A stretch of DNA of 64,000 bases, from positions 1 through 64,000 of the forward strand of contig QZKN01000112.1 in the NCBI GenBank assembly GCA_003598175.1, written 5' to 3'. Below the pieces are notes generated by a model. It was given only the letters and a program-made list of their open reading frames with translations, ran no database searches and was not told where the DNA came from. Made by a program: the position numbers and the translations under genes. The stretch comes from Candidatus Omnitrophota bacterium (GTDB taxonomy: Bacteria > Hinthialibacterota > Hinthialibacteria > Hinthialibacterales > Hinthialibacteraceae). Of the stretch, positions 50,217 through 59,480 are shown piece by piece. Each line of letters opens with the position of its first letter. Positions within the stretch are counted from its first letter, which is position 1.

Positions 50217-51845
50217 ATGCGGATGTTCATGAAACGATTTCGTGTTCTTTTCGTCTTTTTGACGTTGATTGCGCTTCCCATTGTCGCGGAACCGCAAGAG
50301 GCGGCTGTTTATCGAGTGGAAATGCGGGACGGCGTCGAATTGGCGACCGACGTGTATTTGCCAAGTGAAGGAAAGGGTTCGTGGCCGGTGGTTCTTGGCC
50401 GAACACCCTATAGCAAAAAAAGCAGCGCCGATCTGGCTTCGCTAACAGAACGCGGAATTGCCGTTGTGATTCAGGACGTACGCGGCCGCTTCGATTCCGG
50501 CGGCTTTGCCCGTCCGTTCGCGGATGATGGATGGGGTGAACGGCAGGATGGGTACGATACGGTCCATTGGATTCGCGCGCAGGCATGGTGTAATGGAAAA
50601 ATCGCCACCGTCGGCGGCTCGGCGGGTGGGATTACACAAATTCAGCTGGCGGGTTCCGCGCCGGAGGGGCTGGCGGGGCAATTGATCGTCGTCGCGCCGC
50701 TTTCGGGTTATCATTCTACATTTTTCATGGGCGGCGTGTTTCGTAAATCGCTGGTCGAAGGCTGGTTGAAGGGCGCGAAATGGCCGGATGAGAATCTGGC
50801 GGAAATTCGTTTTCATCCTGCTTATGACGAATATTGGCAGGTTCAAAATCTGGGAGAACGAATTGAAGAGGTGAACTGGCCGATTTCACTGGTCGGCGGG
50901 TGGTTCGATATTTTTCAGCAAGGGACGATCGACGCGTTCGTTGATATTCGGAATCATGGCGGTTCTTGTGCGCGCGAGAACGCCCATTTGATCATGGGAC
51001 CGTGGCATCATGGCGTAAATGTGACGAAAGTCGGAGAATTGACCTTTCCGGATACGGCAAAAACGCCTGCTCTCTGGCCGGGACAGAAAGAATGGCTGGA
51101 GCATTGGTTGTCCGACCAGCCGCTCGATCCGGCTCCGCCGCCGGTTTTATATTACACGATGGGGGAACTGCCGGCAGGGAACGCGCCCGGCAACGAATGG
51201 CGATCGTGTGAGAACTGGCCGCCGGATTCGATGCCGCACAAATATTATCTTTGCAGCGACGGAGGCTTGTCCGAAAATCCACCGGAAGCTTCAGTCCGAA
51301 CCTACACGTACGATCCGAAAAATCCGGTTCCGACTATCGGCGGGCAAAATCTGTTGCTTCCGATGGGACCGCACGATCAACGTTCGATCGAACAACGCGA
51401 TGATGTGCTTGTTTTCAGCACACCGCCGCTTTCCGAGCCGTTGGAAGTGACCGGACGTATTACCGCGACGCTCTATGTTTCCACAAACGCCGTCGACACT
51501 GATTTCACGGCAAAATTGACGGATGTGTATCCGGACGGACGCAGTATGTTGTTGAACGACGGCATTCGTAAACTGAGTTTCCGGCATTCGCTGATTTCGC
51601 CCACAGCGGTGGTTCCCGGGAAAATATATCAGCTGGAAATTGATCTCTGGTCCACGAGTATTGTGTTCAATACCGGCCATTGCATTCGTTTGGCGATTTC
51701 CAGCAGCAACAGCCCCCGTTTCGAGGCGAATCCGAATACCGGTTTTGCGGATTGGAGAAACACGGAAACCGTTGCAGCCGAGCAGTCGATTTACATTGGC
51801 GGGGAGTGCGCTTCTTATTTGCTGCTGCCGGTAATCGGGAAATGA
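50217..51845 (+). CDS. CocE/NonD-family (S15) serine hydrolase, secreted
   Basis: A 542-residue protein with a signal peptide (about 1-24). The alpha/beta-hydrolase core contains MRDGVELATDVYLP, VIQDVRGRFDSGG and the nucleophile Ser 135 in TVGGSAGG. The catalytic Asp is likely in VGGWFDIFQQGTID and the His in LIMGPWHHGVN. The C-terminal jelly-roll (about residues 330-540) is the X-Pro dipeptidase/CocE C-terminal domain (PPLSEPLEVTGRITATLYV). Family members cleave acyl esters or X-Pro peptides, and the substrate here is unknown. It begins ten bases after the M14 gene, with AGG before ATG 50217. A hairpin/T-run at 51880 probably ends transcription. Confidence 0.85.
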   Translation: MRMFMKRFRVLFVFLTLIALPIVAEPQEAAVYRVEMRDGVELATDVYLPSEGKGSWPVVLGRTPYSKKSSADLASLTERGIAVVIQDVRGRFDSGGFARPFADDGWGERQDGYDTVHWIRAQAWCNGKIATVGGSAGGITQIQLAGSAPEGLAGQLIVVAPLSGYHSTFFMGGVFRKSLVEGWLKGAKWPDENLAEIRFHPAYDEYWQVQNLGERIEEVNWPISLVGGWFDIFQQGTIDAFVDIRNHGGSCARENAHLIMGPWHHGVNVTKVGELTFPDTAKTPALWPGQKEWLEHWLSDQPLDPAPPPVLYYTMGELPAGNAPGNEWRSCENWPPDSMPHKYYLCSDGGLSENPPEASVRTYTYDPKNPVPTIGGQNLLLPMGPHDQRSIEQRDDVLVFSTPPLSEPLEVTGRITATLYVSTNAVDTDFTAKLTDVYPDGRSMLLNDGIRKLSFRHSLISPTAVVPGKIYQLEIDLWSTSIVFNTGHCIRLAISSSNSPRFEANPNTGFADWRNTETVAAEQSIYIGGECASYLLLPVIGK

Positions 51846-51879
51846 TCCATTCCCAATAAGAACTAAAGTTCCAGCCAAT

Positions 51880-51917
51880 GCAGGCGAGACGCCTGCTCTA
51901 CCCATGTTTTTTTATTT
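51880..51917 (+). terminator. Hairpin repeat acting as terminator of the CocE gene
   Basis: GCAGGCG-aga-CGCCTGC (51880-51896), then TCTACCCATG and a T-rich run from 51907. It is 34 bases after the CocE stop codon and belongs to the dispersed CAGGCG hairpin family. Confidence 0.7.
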
Positions 51918-51930
51918 TTTCATCCGTATT

Positions 51931-53130
51931 TTATTGTGGGATTTCGGTAATTATATTGTCATTCACTTCCGCTGACGATTCGTTTCCAACGATGGCCGGA
52001 AATTGGCCGTGTCCGGCGATGGAAAAATCGCTGATCCCGTTCGCATTTATGATAATTCGACTACATTGCCCTTCCATCCTGACGGCATGGGTGGCGAGAC
52101 CGGAAAAGATGTTGCCGACGATGGCGATATCGCTGGTTTTGTTTAGTATGATGCCCATCGTTTCATCATCCCGCATGGTTTTGCCGCCGATATGCGCGTT
52201 GGAAATGTTGTTGCCGGTAATGGTGATGCGACCGCTGTCGGGGCCCACTTCGATGGCGCGTTTGGCGTTGATCGTGAACGTATTCGCAGAAATGGCGCAA
52301 CCCCAGGCGTCGATCAGATGCACGCCGCCGCCGCCGTTGTGCGCGATCACATTGGCGCTGACGGTGATCCCGTAACAATCGCGGTCGATGACGACGGCCG
52401 TACCGTTGCATTCTTCGATCATGTTTCCGGATAAGACCGATCCGTACGTATTTTCGATCACGACGCCGTCGCGCAGGTGATCGTCGAGATTGTTGCCGTT
52501 CATGCAGAGGTTGTAACTGTCAATACAGCGCAGCGCGTCCTGATTTTCTTCGAATTGATTGCCGTTGACGACGATATCGTGACCGCGAAGTATGTTCAAA
52601 CCTGCTTTAGCATTGTAGGTAAGAATCGAGTCGGCGATCCGGGGATCCTCGTAACAATCAACGAGGTTGACGCCGTGGCCGCCGTTGTGATCAATGGAGA
52701 GATTGTGAATGAAAATCTCGTTGACTCCCTGCGCCAGCAGGCCGTCACCGCTTTTGGGATTGCCGCTGATGCGAAAGTCGGCGAGTTGAACGCGCCAAAT
52801 TTCCGATTTGGGATCTTTCTCAAAATTCTTGTGCCGTAAAATCAAAGCCGGCTGGCCATCCTCATTTTTATTGATGATATGGGTCGCCGCTCCGGCCCCT
52901 TCAATCCGCACATTTTCGCGAGTGCAGATCAATGGATGCGTAATTTCAAAGTTGCCGGGGGGAAAGTTGACAATGCCTCCGGATTCGGGCGCGGCGTCAA
53001 GGGCTGCCTGGAGATGCGGATACATCCGCGCATCGATTATGCCGGAATCCAAATCGGATGATTGCGAGACTGCCGCAATCCATGAAATCGCACACAGCGA
53101 AATGATACAAACCATTCGTACAGGTTTCAT
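51931..53130 (-). CDS. Secreted right-handed beta-helix protein
   Basis: A 399-residue protein with a signal peptide (about 1-22). The first coils (YPHLQAALDAAPESGGIVNFPPGNFEI) match the pectate-lyase-3-like start. More than ten imperfect beta-helix turns of about 22 residues then follow, rich in Asn and Gly (for example VVNGNQFEENQDALRCIDS, VLSGNMIEECNGTAVVIDR, TITGNNISNAH). This fold occurs in polysaccharide lyases, carbohydrate-binding proteins and NosD-like proteins. No catalytic set was recognised. It is 30 bases downstream of deoC on the same strand, with AAGGAGAAA before its ATG. A polysaccharide-related role is likely but unproven. Confidence 0.8.
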   Translation of the reverse strand: MKPVRMVCIISLCAISWIAAVSQSSDLDSGIIDARMYPHLQAALDAAPESGGIVNFPPGNFEITHPLICTRENVRIEGAGAATHIINKNEDGQPALILRHKNFEKDPKSEIWRVQLADFRISGNPKSGDGLLAQGVNEIFIHNLSIDHNGGHGVNLVDCYEDPRIADSILTYNAKAGLNILRGHDIVVNGNQFEENQDALRCIDSYNLCMNGNNLDDHLRDGVVIENTYGSVLSGNMIEECNGTAVVIDRDCYGITVSANVIAHNGGGGVHLIDAWGCAISANTFTINAKRAIEVGPDSGRITITGNNISNAHIGGKTMRDDETMGIILNKTSDIAIVGNIFSGLATHAVRMEGQCSRIIINANGISDFSIAGHGQFPAIVGNESSAEVNDNIITEIPQ

Positions 53131-53160
53131 ACTCGTATTTCTCCTTTTCTTTTATACGGT

Positions 53161-53874
53161 TCAATCCATACCTCGCAGTTTTGCCGCGTCCAAAATCGCC
53201 TGCGTCGCGGTTGCCCCGACGCGGGCGACGCCGATTTCCCGCACGCGCAGAACGTCGTCCAGCGTGCGAATGCCGCCGGCGGCCTTGACCTGCACGCTCG
53301 GCGGGCAGTGTTTCCGCATGAGGCGCAGATCGTGGTCGGTAGCGCCTTTATAATTATAATTTCCGTCATTTTGTTTGACGAAACCGTAGCCGCTGGAGGT
53401 TTTCACGAAATCGGCTTTCGCCTTTGTGCAGAGACGGCAGAGGTGGATTTTATATTCGTCGGTGGGCAGGTAATCGTTTTCGAAGATGACTTTGATGATG
53501 GCATTGTTCTCATGAGCGGCTTCCGCTAGCGCGACGATCTCATTTTCGACGTAAGACCACTCTCCACTGAGCACTTTGCCGATATTCACTACAATATCGA
53601 TTTCGGTTGCACCGTCTGCGATCGCTTGCAACGCTTCCTGCACTTTGACGTCGATGCGGCTGTTGCCGTGGGGAAAGCCGACGACCGTTCCCACCTGCAC
53701 GTCTTCATTTTTCAAAAACTCGGCAGCCATTTCCACCGCATAGGGTTTGATACAAACCGACGCGACACGATATTTCGCCGCAAGTTCACAGCCTTCTCGC
53801 AACTCCCGATCAGTGAAGGTGGGATGCAACAGCGAATGGTCGATCATTTGGGCGATGGAATTTATATTGTTCAT
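53161..53874 (-). CDS. deoC: Deoxyribose-phosphate aldolase
   Basis: A 237-residue TIM-barrel class I aldolase splitting 2-deoxyribose-5-phosphate into glyceraldehyde-3-phosphate and acetaldehyde. It has MIDHSLLHPTFTD, VASVCIKPYAVEMAAEFL, VGTVVGFPHG, TEIDIVVNIGKVLSGEW, the Schiff-base Lys in DFVKTSSGYGF, and the second Lys in VQVKAAGGIRTLDD. A small insert (VKQNDGNYNYKGAT) follows the active-site strand. ATG 53874 is preceded by AAAGAGAA. A start twelve codons earlier has no advantage. It lies between a membrane protein and a beta-helix protein on the same strand. Confidence 0.93.
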   Translation of the reverse strand: MNNINSIAQMIDHSLLHPTFTDRELREGCELAAKYRVASVCIKPYAVEMAAEFLKNEDVQVGTVVGFPHGNSRIDVKVQEALQAIADGATEIDIVVNIGKVLSGEWSYVENEIVALAEAAHENNAIIKVIFENDYLPTDEYKIHLCRLCTKAKADFVKTSSGYGFVKQNDGNYNYKGATDHDLRLMRKHCPPSVQVKAAGGIRTLDDVLRVREIGVARVGATATQAILDAAKLRGMD

Positions 53875-53922
53875 ATGGATTCTCTTTCTTTCATCCTGAT
53901 CGCGTTTCACACTTCCATGAAC

Positions 53923-54864
53923 TTATGATTTCCTTTTCTGAAACCGTCTCATCCATGGGCTCATCCAACCCAGAAATCCCAGAATGATATGATACAGCAT
54001 AAGAACCATGAACATCAGGCCGAAAATCAGACCGGTTTCCTGCGGATAACCGGCCAGGCGAAACAGAGCGATCAACACGGCTTCCCGTATGCCTAATCCG
54101 TAAATCGTGATGGGCATGAGACCCGCCAACGAGCCAAACGCGGCAAAGGCGAAGGCATAAGGCAGAGAAATCGTGAAACCGGCGGCGCGAAAGAGCAGGT
54201 ATATCATCCAATAATTCAATCCCCAAATCAACAGCGATTCCACCGTGATCCAACTCCACTGTTTTTTTGTCAGGCCGCGAAAGGATTGCGTGAAGACGCC
54301 GAGTTTTTGCTGCAAATCGGCGGCGATGGATTCGGGAATCATGCGCGCGAGGATCGTTTTACACTTTACACGGTTTCTATAGAGCGCAATGACGATTGCC
54401 AACACGAAAATAGCGAAGGCGAGGTAGAATACGATCGAATCCGGCATGAGAGAATAAGCGATCGCGAGTCCCAAGAGAACGAACACCATCAACGTGGCGA
54501 TATCCAGCAGCCGTTCCATCAGCGAGGCCATGAACGCGCCGCGAAAAGAGAATCCGGCGTTCATCAAAAATTTGACTTTGATGAACTCGCCCAAGCGACC
54601 CGGCGTGGGACACCCGATAAAGAAACCGGCCACGGACACGACAAAATTTTCATGCAATGAAATCGTGATGGATTCGTTTCGCAATATGATTTGCCAGCGC
54701 AGAGCCCGCAACAGCCACTGGCCGAAGTGAAACGGAACCACCGCAAGAAACAACCACGGATTTACCGATTGTAACTGCCCCAATTCGCGCAAATCATCCC
54801 AAAACATGTACAATAAAAGAAAGAAAACCGCAACGCCGATCAAACGGAAAAGAATGGATTTCAT
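53923..54864 (-). CDS. LPG-synthase-TM/UPF0104 family integral membrane protein
   Basis: A 313-residue protein with about eight helices. The family signature PTPGRLGEFIKVKFL lies near residue 95, followed by LMERLLDIATLMVFVL and the C-terminal half GLMPITIYGLGIREAVLIAL. The MprF flippase half and many free-standing proteins of this family share these motifs. They are thought to flip or handle lipids, and some belong to glycosyl-carrier pathways. No soluble aminoacyl-transferase domain is present. ATG 54864 has GGTGA upstream. The gene heads a minus-strand run with deoC and the beta-helix gene, 48 bases before deoC. Confidence 0.82.
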   Translation of the reverse strand: MKSILFRLIGVAVFFLLLYMFWDDLRELGQLQSVNPWLFLAVVPFHFGQWLLRALRWQIILRNESITISLHENFVVSVAGFFIGCPTPGRLGEFIKVKFLMNAGFSFRGAFMASLMERLLDIATLMVFVLLGLAIAYSLMPDSIVFYLAFAIFVLAIVIALYRNRVKCKTILARMIPESIAADLQQKLGVFTQSFRGLTKKQWSWITVESLLIWGLNYWMIYLLFRAAGFTISLPYAFAFAAFGSLAGLMPITIYGLGIREAVLIALFRLAGYPQETGLIFGLMFMVLMLYHIILGFLGWMSPWMRRFQKRKS

Positions 54865-55047
54865 GGATTTTATCACCACGGATCATGGCCAAGAATGTTC
54901 TTTGCTCATTGTATCCGATCGGTTCTACATTAAAATGATGGGTTATTTCCCGACGGGATCGAGCATGGCATCAATCGTTTTTTCCCCAATGCCAGGTCGG
55001 AGACAAGCGCCCGTGGGTATTTTATTTCATACTGAGGGAAAGTGAAT

Positions 55048-55764
55048 ATGAATGAGCAACCCAAATTGGACGCGCTGATTTTCGCGCCGCATCCGGACGA
55101 TGCGGAAATCGGGATGGGGGGAACCATCGCGAAAATGATCGACGCCGGGCAACGAGTGGGGATCGTGGATATGACGCGGGGAGAGGCGGGAACGAAAGGA
55201 ACCGCGGAAACCCGCGCACTGGAAGCCAGGAACGCGAGCGAGATTTTGGGCATCCATTTTCGGGAAAATCTGGATTTGGGCGACGGGCGTATCGCGAATA
55301 CCGACGAAAATCGGTTGAAAGTGGTGGAGATCATCCGCCGCTGCAGAAGTTCACATATTTTCATCAATACGCCGCACGACCGCCATCCCGATCACATCGC
55401 GGGAGCGCGTTTGGTGGCGGATGCGTTTTTTCTGGCGCGGCTGCCGAAAGTGGAAACCGCATCGCCCGCTTTTTCCGCGCGTTGGTGTTTCTATTATTTC
55501 ATTCACGATCATCGGCGAGTGACATTCGCCGTCGACGTCACCCCCTTTTATTCCAAAAAAATCGAAACGATGAAAGCCTATCGCAGCCAGTTCGTGGATG
55601 TGCAACTTCCCGATCATTATCGTTATATTGGCATGCAGGATTATCTCAGTCAGATGGAGGCGTATAATCGATCGGTGGGGACCTTGATCGGATGTCGGTT
55701 TGCGGAAGGATTTCATTGCGACTCGCCGATTGCGATTCCACTGCCGACATGGATTGAATCCTGA
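55048..55764 (+). CDS. bshB1: BshB1-type bacillithiol-biosynthesis deacetylase
   Basis: A 238-residue zinc-dependent LmbE/PIG-L family enzyme. The metal motif APHPDDAEIGMGGTIAKMI lies at the start, then GIVDMTRGEAGTKGTAETRA and ENLDLGDGRI. HDRHPDHIAGARLV carries the other metal ligands. GRTxG-type and C-terminal IGMQDY, YNRSVG and FHCDSPIAIP match BshB1, which deacetylates GlcNAc-malate in bacillithiol synthesis. BshA and BshC are not in the window. ATG 55048 has GAGGGAAA upstream. A GTG two codons earlier is possible. Confidence 0.88.
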   Translation: MNEQPKLDALIFAPHPDDAEIGMGGTIAKMIDAGQRVGIVDMTRGEAGTKGTAETRALEARNASEILGIHFRENLDLGDGRIANTDENRLKVVEIIRRCRSSHIFINTPHDRHPDHIAGARLVADAFFLARLPKVETASPAFSARWCFYYFIHDHRRVTFAVDVTPFYSKKIETMKAYRSQFVDVQLPDHYRYIGMQDYLSQMEAYNRSVGTLIGCRFAEGFHCDSPIAIPLPTWIES

Positions 55765-55787
55765 CCGTATCGCCGTTGTGGTATGTC

Positions 55788-57302
55788 TTAGGAAATTGCC
55801 TCGGCGGCGCTTTCCTTGATGGAAAGCAGTTCGATCTCGCTCCCCAACAAGGCAAAATGTACTTTCGTGTGGGGCGCACGAACGAGATATTTGGCATGCA
55901 TAATCTGGATCATGGTTCCCGGCCAAACCGTGTTTTTGACGACAACGCCCTTTTGACTGTTGCGGTTTTTTTCGATTTGGCCGCTCAAGACGAGGATCTC
56001 CTCTTTTTTCTTTTTGATTTCGCCTTGCAATTGCAGTCCGCAGCGCACCAATTTCAAGTGGAGTTCCTCTTGATTTTTCGATAACGTTCCTTTTTCCTTT
56101 ATCCGTTCGATGGCTCGCAGCGCCTCCTTCGTTTTGCGATAATTTTCGACGAACGTCACTATTTTTTCTTCCGCTTCCCTTTTTCGCTCGTTCATGGACT
56201 GGACTGCTTCGCCAATCACGACCATCGTTTTCACACCAATTTCCGTCCCGATGGAATCGGCGGAAATTTCCTGTTCCGCCGACACGTGTCCGCCGAGGAT
56301 AACCGCGCGGTTCCCCGACACGATAATCCGTCCGAGCGCCTTTACCCGCGAGTGCGTGATCGATCCTTCCACGAAAATATCTCCTTCCGCTTCGATCGTG
56401 GCGTTGTTGATGAATTTCGTGGTGATATTGCCGCCTGCATGGATAAAGGCTTTTTCGTTGCCTTGAATTCCCGCATGAATATAGATATTTCCATCGGCGG
56501 TAAGTTCCGCCGCTTCCACCAGACCGTTGATGTGGATGTCTTGTCCGGCATGAACTTTAAAATCGGATAAAACCCCTCCGGAAATCACCACCGTTTCGTC
56601 ATAATTGATGTTTCCGGTTTTAAAACTGACGTCGCCGGGAACGCTATAGGTTTGCGTGACCGAAATTTTTTCGCCTTCCATGCAAACCACGCCGGCGAGT
56701 TGAGAAAATAGTTCCTTCCCGTCGTCTCCGATCCGGGTTCCCTTGCCGGCGGGAAATTTGGTTTCTTTTCCCGGTGTGGAGGGGATTTCCTGGCCATAAA
56801 TATTTTTCCCCGGTTCGCCGCCGGTGGGATCGATCATGCGGGCCATCCGTTGGTTTTCCTTGACGGAGAGAACGTGATGTTGATCTTTCCAATCCACGCG
56901 CCCGCCTTTTTCGACCAATTTCGCCCCGTCCAGGATGGATAAATCGATATCCCATTCCACCCTGCCGTTTTTCCCGTGAACGGGTTGCACGCCTCTGGCG
57001 ACGACCACGCCTTGATTGAATAGTTTCTTGTCGAAAATCGATTGTATCGCTTCGGGATCGATACCGTATACGACGTTGTGTTGGTTTAAAAATCGGACCA
57101 AATCATCGGGTTGGTAATTCTCCGAATGGGTCACATCCACTTGCAGAGTCGCTTTCATTTCCCCGGCGGACACTTCGAGACTCAGTCCGTCGTCCCAATT
57201 CATATCCGGATGTTTCACGTCGACGGGCGGATCGACAGCCGTGTCCGTTCGTTCCGGCGGGGAATCCACTAGCGTTTCGTTGGAGATCGGATTATCGGCC
57301 AT
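55788..57302 (-). CDS. FapA-family (DUF342) protein, second copy
   Basis: A 504-residue protein. An acidic N-terminus (about 1-45) is followed by a FapA N-terminal domain with DLSILDGAKLVEKGGRVDW and YGQEIPSTPGK. A beta-helix stretch (about 215-345) has turns such as GGVLSDFKVHAGQDIHING and GNITTKFINNATIEAEGDI. A Lys/Glu-rich coiled coil (about 375-460) and a short beta-rich C-terminus complete it. The beta-helix resembles bactofilin-like and MinC-like folds, and FapA proteins are thought to take part in envelope or flagellar organisation. It lies 93 bases after a close paralogue. Each has its own initiation region. Confidence 0.85.
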   Translation of the reverse strand: MADNPISNETLVDSPPERTDTAVDPPVDVKHPDMNWDDGLSLEVSAGEMKATLQVDVTHSENYQPDDLVRFLNQHNVVYGIDPEAIQSIFDKKLFNQGVVVARGVQPVHGKNGRVEWDIDLSILDGAKLVEKGGRVDWKDQHHVLSVKENQRMARMIDPTGGEPGKNIYGQEIPSTPGKETKFPAGKGTRIGDDGKELFSQLAGVVCMEGEKISVTQTYSVPGDVSFKTGNINYDETVVISGGVLSDFKVHAGQDIHINGLVEAAELTADGNIYIHAGIQGNEKAFIHAGGNITTKFINNATIEAEGDIFVEGSITHSRVKALGRIIVSGNRAVILGGHVSAEQEISADSIGTEIGVKTMVVIGEAVQSMNERKREAEEKIVTFVENYRKTKEALRAIERIKEKGTLSKNQEELHLKLVRCGLQLQGEIKKKKEEILVLSGQIEKNRNSQKGVVVKNTVWPGTMIQIMHAKYLVRAPHTKVHFALLGSEIELLSIKESAAEAIS

Positions 57303-57395
57303 ATTCTTCTTTCATCTGAAAAAGGATGCAATCACAACATTATTTTACCACATTTATGGGTGGAAAGGAAAAGTAGAAGCTCGGGATAAACAGGA

Positions 57396-58892
57396 TTATT
57401 TCGATTTGCCGGATTCGCCTTCCTTGTACGCGTACAGTTCGATTTCATTGGCGAGCAACGCAAAAATGACTTTCGTGTTTTGGGCGTGAACGAGATATTT
57501 GACTCCCATAATTTGAACGATGGTTCCCGGCCAGGCGATTTCTCGGGCCGCTACGCCTTTTTGTTGTTTTCGACCGGCCTGGATTTGATCTTCGATCGAT
57601 TTGATTTCCACCTGCATTTTTTTGATTTCTCCCTGCAATTGCATTCCGGAGCGGACCAATTTCAACCGCAGAGGTTCCTTGTCAGGAGGCAGTTTGTTCA
57701 TTTCCTTCATTTTATTGATCGTATGCAGCGCTTCTTTCATTTTGCGGTGATTTTGGATGAGGATTTTGATTTTTTTCTCTTCACAGTTTTTTTGTTCTTT
57801 CAACCGCAGGAGTTGTTCACCGATTTCGACATTGGTTTTCACGCCGATTTCGGAGCCGATGACGGCAGTGGAAATCTCCTTTTCCGCCGAAACGTGCCCA
57901 CCGACAATCACCGCCTTGTTGCCGTTTACCACAATCCGACCGAGTGAACGCACCTTGGAATTGGTGATCGCGCTTTCCACGACGACATCCCCGCGAGCTT
58001 CCACCGTGGCGTTATTGATAAATTTTACAGTCACGTCTCCACCAGCTTTCACCAAGGCCTTGTCATTCCCCTGAATTCCACCGTTGATGTAAATATTGCC
58101 GCCGGCGACGAGTTCGGCGCCTTCAACCAATCCGTTGATATGAAGATCATGTCCCGCATGAATTTTGAAATCGGCCAAAACGCCGCCCGTGACGACGATG
58201 GATTCTTCATATTGGACGTTTCCGGTTTTAAAGTTGACATCACCCGGAACGGTATAGACTTCCGTAATGGAAATCTTGTCGCCATCCCGGCAAACCACGC
58301 CGGTCATGGCCGCGTACATTTCTTTTTGATCCTCGCTGATGCGGACGCCTTTGCCGGCGGGAAATTTAACCTCTTTTCCGGGCGTTGCGGGAATTTCCTG
58401 ACCATATACATTCTCTCCCGACTCCCCCATGGTCGGATCGATCAGCCGAGCGAGCAATTGATCTTCCTGCACCTGTAAAATATGATGCTGTTCCTTCCAA
58501 TCGACTCGCCCCCCTCGTTCGATCAGTTTGGCGCCGTCAAGAATGGATAAATCGATCTCCCAATCGACGCGTCCATTCTCGCCGTTTTTCGGTTGGATGC
58601 CTTTTGCGACGACTACTTCTTTATTAAAAAGTTTTTCCGTGAAAATGGATTCAACCGCTTGTTTGTCAATATGATGAATGTTATTTTGTTGTTCCAAAAA
58701 AAGAACCAGATCATTGACCGTGTAGTTTTCCGCGTATTCAAAATCCACTTCCAGTTTTACGGACATCAGACTAGCGGAAACGTCGACGCCGATTCCGTCT
58801 CCCCAGACGAACTCTTTCGCCCCGCCCGCTTCGGAGGTTTCATCCTCTTTGATATCCGGAACATTTTCCGCTGTCTTTTGCTCGTCAACCAT
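57396..58892 (-). CDS. FapA-family (DUF342) protein, first copy
   Basis: A 498-residue paralogue of the downstream gene with the same domain order: N-terminal domain (DLSILDGAKLIERGGRVDW), PTMGESGENVYGQEIPATPG, beta-helix (GGVLADFKIHAGHDLHING, GDVTVKFINNATVEARGD) and a coiled coil (about residues 370-450). Large blocks are identical to the second copy, and the coiled-coil and tail regions are more diverged. The pair probably arose by duplication and may form hetero-oligomers. Its start has a weak ribosome site (GGGATTG). Confidence 0.85.
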   Translation of the reverse strand: MVDEQKTAENVPDIKEDETSEAGGAKEFVWGDGIGVDVSASLMSVKLEVDFEYAENYTVNDLVLFLEQQNNIHHIDKQAVESIFTEKLFNKEVVVAKGIQPKNGENGRVDWEIDLSILDGAKLIERGGRVDWKEQHHILQVQEDQLLARLIDPTMGESGENVYGQEIPATPGKEVKFPAGKGVRISEDQKEMYAAMTGVVCRDGDKISITEVYTVPGDVNFKTGNVQYEESIVVTGGVLADFKIHAGHDLHINGLVEGAELVAGGNIYINGGIQGNDKALVKAGGDVTVKFINNATVEARGDVVVESAITNSKVRSLGRIVVNGNKAVIVGGHVSAEKEISTAVIGSEIGVKTNVEIGEQLLRLKEQKNCEEKKIKILIQNHRKMKEALHTINKMKEMNKLPPDKEPLRLKLVRSGMQLQGEIKKMQVEIKSIEDQIQAGRKQQKGVAAREIAWPGTIVQIMGVKYLVHAQNTKVIFALLANEIELYAYKEGESGKSK

Positions 58893-59480
58893 CAGTCACA
58901 ATCCCGTCGTATCAGACATTTTTGCGATTCGAAATCTTCACGGACGTTTTGCAATCTTTTTTGAACTCGCTTGATTTGACAATTATATAGACAACTGCTA
59001 GTAAAAAACATGCCAGATCGACTCGGGAAAACAAATAATGATTAATCAGTAAATTATATCAACTTTGGGTGCTTTCTATTAGTAAGCATCGACATATGTT
59101 ACCTAATGAGCTACAATTACTGTTTTTTGTAACGCTCAATGCCACAATCGAAACCATTATAGCGACTTTTTAATCATTTAACAAGAAAATTTATGATCAC
59201 TTCGACCAATTTCCGGTTCTTCGACAATCCGCATTGCATATATCACAATCCAAACAATGCATTCAATACGATAAAATTATTCCACGCGCTCAGTGGAAAA
59301 ATCGGTTCGCCGTTTTTCCGTTGCCATACAATAAATCCATCCTTTGCGAAAAATGTGATCTTCACGAGAACGAATGGTTCTTGTTTAAAACCCAAGCGTT
59401 GGTATAGTATTGAAAAAATTATACATGAAAATGGAAAAACATGAAACGAACCTATACGAATATTGGAGAGTTTCCGTATC
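58893..59480. other. AT-rich gap upstream of the Tol cluster
   Basis: About 590 bases between divergent genes. It holds a possible promoter (59382-59409) and AT-rich DNA. A minus-strand frame (59243-59557) reads WQRKNGEPIFPLSAW in part and may be a relic, but it overlaps the next gene and no family was recognised. Confidence 0.4.
59382..59409 (+). promoter_or_regulatory. Possible promoter of the Tol cluster
   Basis: TTGTTT (59382-59387), a 16-base spacer and TATAGT (59404-59409), about 70 bases before the first gene of the cluster. The match is moderate and there may be other promoters. Confidence 0.35.
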
